Shown: piece by piece, positions 57,082 to 64,000 of the stretch
How positions within the stretch are numbered: position 1 is the stretch's first letter
How the letters are laid out: every line of letters begins with the position of its first letter
Position numbers and translations under genes: made by a program
The notes under the pieces: generated by a model
What the model saw: the letters and a program-made list of their open reading frames with translations, nothing else
What the model was told of the DNA's origin: nothing
Database searches by the model: none
Assembly: GCA_958510825.1 (NCBI GenBank)
Contig: OY294049.1
Location: forward strand, 24,814,945-24,878,944
Length of the DNA stretch: 64,000 nt
Reading direction: 5' to 3'
From: Brachypterus glaber
Lineage: Eukaryota > Arthropoda > Insecta > Coleoptera > Kateretidae

Positions 57082-58201
57082 CACTAGGCAACACGGTTTC
57101 TTGCCCCGATTGGAGTTATATGTTTTTTAACTAATTTTAGGTCGCTGAAACCGAATCTGGCCTCAGAATATTTCTATTACCTAAGTTTTCTGAGAAAAAT
57201 AAGATAAAAATGTTAAAAAATCATTATTTTATCCCTCTTTTGTTCTAAAATCATGGGAGACAAAAATATTCCAAGGACAAATTTGGATTCGGCGACTCAA
57301 TATTAGTTAAAAAATACCCAACTTAAAACATAGAAACTTTAAATTCATAGGTAAAATAAATAGGGATATTATGAAAAAAAAATATTTAAAAAAAATGGAT
57401 AATGTGACAAAACTAAGTAGGGGTTAAGGGTAAGAAGAAGGGTGAATAAGGGGAAAAACTTATCGCCACGTACTCATGCTAAAAATTGTCAAAAATCATT
57501 ACTAGGGGGTCAAAAATGAACTAAAAAAATGTTACGTATTATGGTTATTATTTAATAAAGTAACATTTTTATGATGTAGAACCATTAAAAAACAAAAACA
57601 AATATACACAATATTTTGTTTTATAAATTATTTTTAAATTGACATAATTGCATGTACTAAAATTTAAAAAATAAGACGTGCTGAATTTTTTTAAGGTCAA
57701 ATTTTCATTCTGCGCCTTTAAATTGATAAGAAAAATATATTTTTTGGGCTCGGGAAAAAAGTTTACACTGTGTACTTTAATTTTATATCTTTTTCATTTA
57801 TTTACTTTTTAGGAACAAACTAAGCAAAATAAAAAAATATTTGTATAAATATTTTTGTAGAGAATTTTATAATCTACAACTTAAGTTCTATAAAATTTTT
57901 AAAAATTTGATAGTTAACCTTTTTATTTTTTTTCGCGTACTTACTCTGACAGTAGGTTCTTGACATATAGATTTTTGAATTCCTCGTATTTTTTTTAATA
58001 TAGACTAAAATTTTTAAAATTCTACTCTTTTTTTTAAAGATTTTGAAAAAAAAAACGTCATTATTACCTGAACTTATATCTCAAAAATTTTAGGTGCTGG
58101 AATTTTTCTAAGGTCAGATTCGGATTCTACGCCCTCGAATTAGTAAGAAAAATTTACTTTCCGATCGGGTCAAAAAAAAAGTTGCGATTTGTTGCCTAGT
58201 G
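57082..58201. mobile_element. inverted-repeat element with CACTAGGCAAC ends
   Basis: Starts CACTAGGCAACACGG after TA and ends GATTTGTTGCCTAGTG (followed by TT). Arms of about 95 bp include CCCGATTGG / CCGATCGGGT and the GAATCTGGCC / GGTCAGATTCGG motif; another copy of the motif, inverted, lies near 57290. No transposase. Confidence 0.6.
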
Positions 58202-58309
58202 TTATTCATAATTATTTTACCAAACACCTCATTTGGACTTTTTAGAAATACCTCTTTTACTGCGGTTATTTTATAGAATTTAAATACTACTACTACTGCT
58301 ATTACTTAA

Positions 58310-58550
58310 CGAGTTTACTACCCAAATAGCGTGAGTTCGATTCTCACTGGCGCCGATTTGCCTTTTTCAGTTAATTAATAATTGAAATTTGGCGAAGGCG
58401 TAAGTGAAGCGGAAACTCCCTATAAATTGGTTCGAAGTCAATTAAAGCCGGTGGTTCCCTCTACTACTAGTCCACACAAGTCCTAGACTTAGGGGATGCT
58501 TAATTAAGTAGAATAGTAAGAGGTTAAACAAAAATGTAAATGTAAAAAAT
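58310..58550 (+). mobile_element. tRNA-derived SINE, 5'-truncated copy
   Basis: Matches 49979-50243 from GAGTTTACTACCC onward, with a B box at 58333-58343 but no A box, plus about 10 extra bases near 58415. Tail AATGTAAATGTAAAAAATAA. Without the A box it is probably not transcribed on its own. Confidence 0.8.
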
Positions 58551-58594
58551 AAAAGTAAAGTGACTGTTTGTCTATTATATAGTAATAATGATTA

Positions 58595-59093
58595 CACTGC
58601 TCAACACTCAAAAATTTGGTGACTCCATTTTAGTTACTTCTGGATATATTTGATGCGCTGATTTCGGAACCTCTTTTCTTTTTCTCGATCTGCTCGTTTT
58701 TTTTTTTATTTTGAGATATGACGCACAGTTTTTTTTTTGCTTATAGTTGTAGCAATAAAATAATTAAGGTTTAATTAATTTTTTGTTTGCGGTGGATTGG
58801 TTCTCTATTATTAGAGCTCTAAGCCAAAAAAAAAGCTGATTTCAAATATCTTTATTTATTTGTTTTTTATAGGCTTCTTAATTAAAAAAAATACATTTTT
58901 TCGTATTTTTTCGCTAAATTTTCTTGATTTTTTTTTTACTACAACCATAGGCAAAAAAACACTGTGCGCTATATCTCAAAAAAAAAAAACGAGAAAAACG
59001 GAAAAACGTTCCGAAATAAGCGCATCAAATATAGCCAGACGCAAATAAAAGCTCCCCGACAAATAAAAAAAAATCTTTCTTTGTAGAGCAGTG
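58595..59093. mobile_element. hairpin MITE with CACTGCTC ends, 499 bp
   Basis: CACTGCTCAACACTC at 58595 and TTGTAGAGCAGTG ending 59093; arms of about 160 bp share TATATTTGATGCGC, TTTCGGAACG, TTTGAGATAT and CGCACAGT with their inverse. The open frame 58860-59048 lies in the right arm. Confidence 0.65.
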
Positions 59094-59472
59094 TTCTTAT
59101 TATCTTACCCGGCGTTGCAACGCGTTGATAACAGCAAAGTGGGGTAAGTTTTTTTATATGATTGTATCTAAAAACGCCATTTTTTGTTCAACAAATCCAA
59201 CGAAAAGTAAAATGGTCGACGTTGATTGGTTAACTGATATTGAAGTCCAACGTATTTTTTTTAATTCAAACGATCAAAAGATATTACAATCGAATAAAAA
59301 ATAGTGTATGATACACGAACGAAAACTGTTTTAGGGGAGATTACGGTTTAGATGTTATTATTACGTCGTATCAGAATAACAAGGTTTCAATTGACATTGT
59401 GAGATTGCAGTAATTGTTCTATGATAAATTTTAAATCCTTTACCTTGAAGAGTTAAAACTTTTTATATTGCA
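59094..59472. other. intergenic, nothing recognised
   Basis: No supported feature. Confidence 0.4.
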
Positions 59473-59657
59473 TTATTTGGTCCGGAGTCAAATAAATATT
59501 TAGTTCATGTAAAAAAATACTTTAATTTCAAAATGATTTTAATGGGAACAAAATAGTTTATTTGGCAGAAATAAAATTAATTTATCACAACCAAACAATT
59601 CAATTGGCCATATCCAACCAAATATTTTGTTTGCACAAATAAACTGTTTTATCAGTG
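59473..59657. mobile_element. CACTGATAA-family TA MITE, 5'-truncated
   Basis: GAGTCAAATAAATATTTAGT at the left to CTGTTTTATCAGTG at 59657, followed by TA. Its outer 50 bp match the left end of 24638-24888 (CAGTTTATTTGTG). The left end is missing. Confidence 0.65.
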
Positions 59658-59884
59658 TATGAAAAAAGAACGAAAAAGTCCATTTTGAAAAAAGTGCAAA
59701 CCCGAGGTGAGCACTCTTCGAAATTTGCAATTCTTTAAAAGTGTCATTTTTTGTATAATAAATCTGTACGAAAAGATTATTTAATATTGCAAAAAGTAAA
59801 ATAATTAGTTAAAGTTAATTGATCAATTAATATTCAAACTGATGACATTTAAAGATAAGCGTCATTTTTTTTGTTTCAAAAATA

Positions 59885-60525
59885 CAATAGTATATTGTTT
59901 TACTAAGAGGAAAAGTGAAGCTTTTTTTTATAGGTCTGTAGAATTTACGGACGACGCGAAGCGGAGTCCGGAAACTACACACGAGTAAAAAAGCACTTTT
60001 CCTCTGAGTGAAACAAACTATTTTTTCTTTAAGCATCCTATATATATTTTTTAAATATTAATTTTTGAATTTAATTTATTCAGAATTAAAGTATGTTTTG
60101 TTTTTATTAAAATAGGCCAATAAAACTAGCGAAATATACCTTCCTTAGCTCAGTTTAATTTTTTTTCGTGGGCTAAATCATAAACTTTTCGCGTAACTTG
60201 TCTAATGCATTTGCAATTTCGGAGAGATTTTTTTTTTAGGTTACAAAACCATATATTCTTCTTCAATCATTTTTAATCAATTTCACACAAGGTTTTGCGC
60301 AGAATCACGAGTCAACCACCTGTTTACATAATAAACAAACAAGTTTAAAGTATGGCTGTCATCAAAGTCAAAGAGTGCTGCCGCCAGTGGTGGTTTTGCT
60401 AACTAACTTTTTTTACGGCGAACAACGAACTCATTTTTTTACTGTAAAAAAATAGATTACTTCTAACTAGTGTGTTTAGTTATAAAATATGAACATTTTA
60501 GTACGCTTGAAGAAAAATGTATTTA
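59885..60525 (+). repeat. dispersed repeat with CpG hairpin, copy 2
   Basis: Matches 53110-53620 (AATAGTATATTGTTTTACTA, GACGACGCGAAGCGGAGTCC, GTGCTGCCGCCAGTGG), with about 130 additional bases near 60020-60160. Confidence 0.75.
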
Positions 60526-61009
60526 TTAAGATATTACAATCAAATAAAATATAGTGTACATAGAAAAAAAGTGTTTCTTGAACAAAGGACACGTTTCTTT
60601 TGATATTTTTTGTACATGCCTTAACATTAATAAAGGCTATATTTTTTTGTAATTTTTATTTCGTTAACCAGGGACGTGTAAAATGGGGGGAGGGGAGCGA
60701 TGTCACTTTTTTGCCCCAAAATTTTTTAGGTGTATTTTTTTGAATTTTTTTCTAAAAAATATGGATTCTTTGACTAAAAATACATAAAAAATGTCATATA
60801 TGTAATGTGTAACACTGTATTAGCCACCGTTTTCAAAAAAATGCAATAAGGAAGAGGTAACATTTTGTGCCACCAAAAATGTTACTTTATTAAAAGGCTA
60901 TTACTCCTTTAATAATTAATTTAGCTGTTTCGGTAAAGAATACTTTTATGCTTAAGTATTTTTAAATAAAGGATCGCCCTGAAGCATTAACATTTTATTC
61001 GTGCTTTTT
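60526..61009. other. intergenic with a G-rich tract
   Basis: A G-rich tract GGGGGGAGGGGAG near 60685 and AT-rich DNA; no gene. Confidence 0.35.
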
Positions 61010-61150
61010 TTGTTCCCATTAAATAAGCCCATCTTCGAAGGGCCGTGGCTCAGGGCTCATTTCCGGACCAATCTTTATAGGAACTTTTTGTCTTATTTCG
61101 CATGGGGAATCTACCATTTTCGTTTGATTTACCATGGTGAATTGCAATTC
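61010..61150 (-). repeat. inverted relative of 8194-8345
   Basis: Reverse complement contains AAGTTCCTATAAAGATTGGT, CCGGAAATGAGC and CACGGCCCTTCGAAGATGGG, as near 8260-8325. The CAGGGTGATTAGTAA terminus is missing. Confidence 0.55.
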
Positions 61151-62375
61151 TGAATCGGCCTGTATATTCCGTATTCATAAAAACTTCCTGAAAATTTGAA
61201 ATAAATATAAGTTAGTGTATTAGACTTCAGCTGTGAATAGAAGGGTGTTTATCATTATTCAGCGTCTTGTGGCATCTCCTATAAAATATAGTGGTTACGG
61301 AGCCGTCTCCGCCGAAACCGCCGATGTTTTCATACTGATGAGACTGTCACATAAAATGGCCTGCTTACTTACCTTATTTATGTTCCTACCTACCTCACTC
61401 TTATGCCTTTTCTGGTGACATGTCACTTAGCTCAAATTGCCTTGCGAGACAGCTGACGATGACAGGAATAACAATAACCCACTTCGAGTTTTATTTGCTT
61501 TAGTAAATGTATTTTTAGACAGTTTACAAAATATTATATTGCCTTATAAACTGGATTATAAAGTCTGCCTTAGTATTCAAGATTCTTCAACCAGAAACAC
61601 ATGAATATTCTGGGTTTAATACAAAATAGGTTGATTTTTTACTGGATAGGTATTTTTTTTTGACATAGAACAGGTCTATGAAAATTATTCAAGAATTAAG
61701 GGCATGGTAAAATAGTGTCAAGACCTATACCCCTTAATTCGAGCATAACTTTCTTATGGGCAACAGCTTTGAGTCAATTGTAATTGTTTAGTATATTAGG
61801 AATATATTAATTAGCGCTAAAATGATGTTGGAGTCAAATTCGTAGATATTTGGACTCATTACAAAATAGTCTAGTACTAGTACAGTAACAGGAGTAGTAG
61901 TGGACTTATCACCTTTTGATTATGCCTCATTTCCTCTTCTTTAATTATTTTAAAAAAGAAACAAATATATTGAAAAAACAGACTGTAAAACTTAATTAGT
62001 TAATTAAAAAAGTTTTTTCTACTTAATTTTAAAATATCCGCTTTACACGTTTAAATTTATAACTCTAACAATCCAGCCGAAGCAAAAGTGGTAAAAGTAC
62101 TTTTTTATCCTGTTTGGAAAATGCAAAACCAACATATTTGTTAGCTTTTGAGGCAATTAATTTTCTTTTGTACCTTCCTATTAAAGTTTACCAGTGAAAA
62201 CAAATAAAAAAGAGTTCAGAATTACATATCCCAGAGGAATAACCTATTTTGACCCTTTTCTCTTTGTTTGCAATTATATAAATGAACATATGTATCTACA
62301 ACACTACCATTTTAGTGAAGAGAACCCTACACACAAGGAAAACATATTTCAATTAAATCAATTTAGTTCACCTTA
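61151..62375. other. intergenic, relatively complex sequence
   Basis: 61230-61480 is less AT-rich. The open frames at 61233-61418 and 62194-62376 have no recognisable domain. On the minus strand AAG|GTAAGT near 61365-61373 looks like a splice donor, but no open exon precedes it. Confidence 0.35.
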
Positions 62376-64000
62376 AAAAAAAATACTTAACCTTGCGGTC
62401 CAAAAGTCACCCCCTCTTAACTTTTGAACGAGTTGAGATATCGATATCACTTAACACTTAAATAAGACAACCCATACTATTTTTTCGCATATATTTAATA
62501 TTTTCAGCTCTTAAAGTGTGGACAGGGGGGCGTGGGGAGACATTTTTTTAAATAGTAAGGGGTATCATGCGTTACATTGTTTTAAAGCTTATAAAATTAT
62601 CTATTTAAGTATGTATTATTTTAATTTTTTAAACTTTTTGTTAAGGTATTAATTATTCAATTTTTTTTTTACTAAAAAATTAAGACTAAGATTTTTTTTG
62701 TATATTGCTTTCCTATTTTGATTTTTTTTTTAATTTCGGGAAGGCCTTGTATTCGTGCAAAAATTGTCATGTTTTTTGCGTAATTTTGCGTTTTATGACG
62801 TATTATGTCGATATAAATCAATTTCGAGCAAAAAGAAAAAAAATTCGCACGGTCGATCGGTCGATTGGTCTTTCTGTTAGTGAAATATATTTATCCACGA
62901 TAACTTAAGAACGCTTTAAGCTTTGGCATGCAAGTATGTTACCAAAAGTTCTCGCTCGGGATTGTTTTTGGTGAAAATTGGGGTGCGGCAAGGGGGGCAA
63001 ATGGGGGAAAATACCTTTTTTTACAAAACAATTAAAATTGCTGTATAGGGGTTTTTAAGGTTGCTGAAATTAAATCTGATGATAAATTTAAAAAGTCCAA
63101 ACTCCATCCCCTCGAGAGTGAGGCGGTAAACATTTTCGTCAAAATTGGTACCTACGGGTTTTTGGGGTCCACGAATCTGAATATGATAATAAATTTTTTC
63201 TAATTTCACCCTTTAAGGGGCGGGGGTAGTTTTAGCAAACAATTTTTGCAAAAACTATATTATGGTTTTTGAGGTTGCTGTAAGTAAATCTGATAATATA
63301 AAAATCTAACTCCACCCCATGAGGGACGGGGGGGGAGGGTAGTTTTCGTGAAAATTGGCATATTGGGGGTTTTTAGGTTGTTGAAAGTGAAGTAATAATA
63401 ACAATAATCTAACTCCACCCCCTGAGGGCGGGGGGTAGTTTTCGTGAAAATTTTTATACTGGGGTTTTTGAGGTTGCTGAAAGTGAATTTGATAATAAAA
63501 AAAATCTAATTTCACCCCCTGAGGGGAGGTGGTAGTTTTCTTGAAAACTGATTTATTGGACTTTTTGATGTCGCTAAAACTTAATCTTAAAATATTTTTT
63601 TTCTAAATCCCGCGGGGGTAGTTTTCGTGAAAATTGATATATTGGGGGTTTTTTACGTTGCTGAAAGGGAATCTGATAATAAAAATTCAATTTACTAAGC
63701 AGTGTGTTTTTATTTATATCCATTAAAATTAGTTTAAAAGTATAACTTACGTTTTTGCAGCATAAAATTATTAATTTTTCGAAAATTGTTTTATTTTTTT
63801 AAAGAAATTTTGACGAAACTACCCATTTTAAACCTTATTTTAAACCCCCAAAAAAATGTTTAAAAAAATTAAAAAATATATTGCTAAATAGATAATTTCA
63901 TAAGCTTTAAAATTATCCCACGATACCCCTTTCTATTTAAAGAAAATCCCATACGCCCCTGCCCACATTTTAAGAGCTGAAAATATCAAATATTCGAAAA
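62376..64000 (+). mobile_element. composite repeat family K, copy C (runs off the window)
   Basis: The left terminal repeat, 62376-62650 (AAAAGTCACCCCCTCTTAAC, CAGCTCTTAAAGTGTGGACA), is inverted at 63840-64000 (CCCACATTTTAAGAGCTGAA). Between them lie the head (62705-63040: TCGATCGGTC, CGATAACTTAAGAACGC, CTCGCTCGGGATT) and the tandem units. This is the best-preserved copy and the only one showing terminal inverted repeats; the outer right end is beyond the window. The open frame 62705-62908 is not a gene. Confidence 0.65.
63045..63695 (+). repeat. ~6.5 tandem units with GC palindromes
   Basis: Units of about 86-108 bp start near 63049, 63157, 63265, 63367, 63462, 63560 and 63647. Each has GGGTTTTT(G/A)AGGTTGCTGAA, GAATCTGATAATAA, a C-run and G-run palindrome (e.g. 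CACCCCCTGAGGGCGGGG) and TAGTTTTCGTGAAAATT. The palindrome varies in sequence but keeps its symmetry. Open frames 63021-63515 (minus) are by-products. Confidence 0.8.

Noticed and set aside
61310..61345. GAAAC and CTGATGAG near each other, resembling hammerhead boxes
   Set aside because: The order and spacing cannot form stem II, and no flanking stems are visible.
61233..61418. 61-codon open frame and a minus-strand AAG|GTAAGT donor
   Set aside because: No domain; on the minus strand all three frames before the donor contain stops within about 40 codons, so no exon can be supported.
63021..63515. Two open frames on the minus strand with leucine or proline runs
   Set aside because: They read through the GC-palindrome tandem units of family K.

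Overview
The window is strongly AT-rich eukaryotic DNA with no intact host gene. Almost everything recognisable is transposon-derived. The mix of piggyBac, hAT-like and Tc1/mariner-type (TA-target) elements, non-LTR retrotransposons with an (ATT)n tail, a tRNA-like SINE and many short hairpin elements fits an insect with a repeat-rich genome. A beetle would be plausible, but the sequence does not prove the order. No bacterial operons, rRNA, true tRNA genes or CRISPR arrays are visible.

Left part (1-19 kb): a series of small inverted-repeat elements. These include a hAT-like MITE with a perfect 8-bp target duplication (3898-4086), a tandemly duplicated segment separated by (TA)n, a foldback-like element with a 9-bp target duplication (6709-7443) inside an older composite repeat, a TTAA-flanked MITE (9300-9810), a 9-bp-unit minisatellite (10.8-11.1 kb) and a near-perfect 335-bp palindrome (11.68-12.01 kb).

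Centre (18.8-34 kb): a TA-flanked DNA transposon (18799-23103) holds a TTAA-flanked element (19297-22640), which is largely filled by a decayed LINE (19408-22616). A second copy of the outer transposon at 32897-34062 lacks the inner insertion and keeps a single TTAA. A cluster of four TAATTAC motifs lies at 25.5 kb. An 811-bp unit is repeated exactly three times at 27424-29858, followed by an interlocked set of large inverted repeats (30.2-32.0 kb).

Right part (34-64 kb): a 1.68-kb hAT-like element (39187-40864) contains a second dispersed repeat; there is a 5'-truncated LINE fragment (42186-43069), an internally deleted piggyBac (46033-47418) with part of its transposase and with palindromic subterminal repeats, two copies of a tRNA-like SINE (one with an empty-site partner nearby), a 2.2-kb inverted-repeat structure (54652-56872), and a composite repeat with about 100-bp GC-palindrome units that runs off the right end.

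The only protein-coding remnants are transposon proteins: LINE endonuclease/reverse transcriptase (broken), a LINE C-terminal fragment, and a piggyBac transposase N-terminal part. No genes work together here; the layout is a record of nested insertions. Four recurring families link distant parts: family K (6.5, 27, 37.7 and 62.4 kb), family R (26.2, 40.0 and 44.4 kb), the CACTGATAA TA-MITEs (24.6, 31.3 and 59.5 kb), and a dispersed motif close to GTCGCTGAATCCGAATCTGA. All alignments were made by eye; no identity values were computed.
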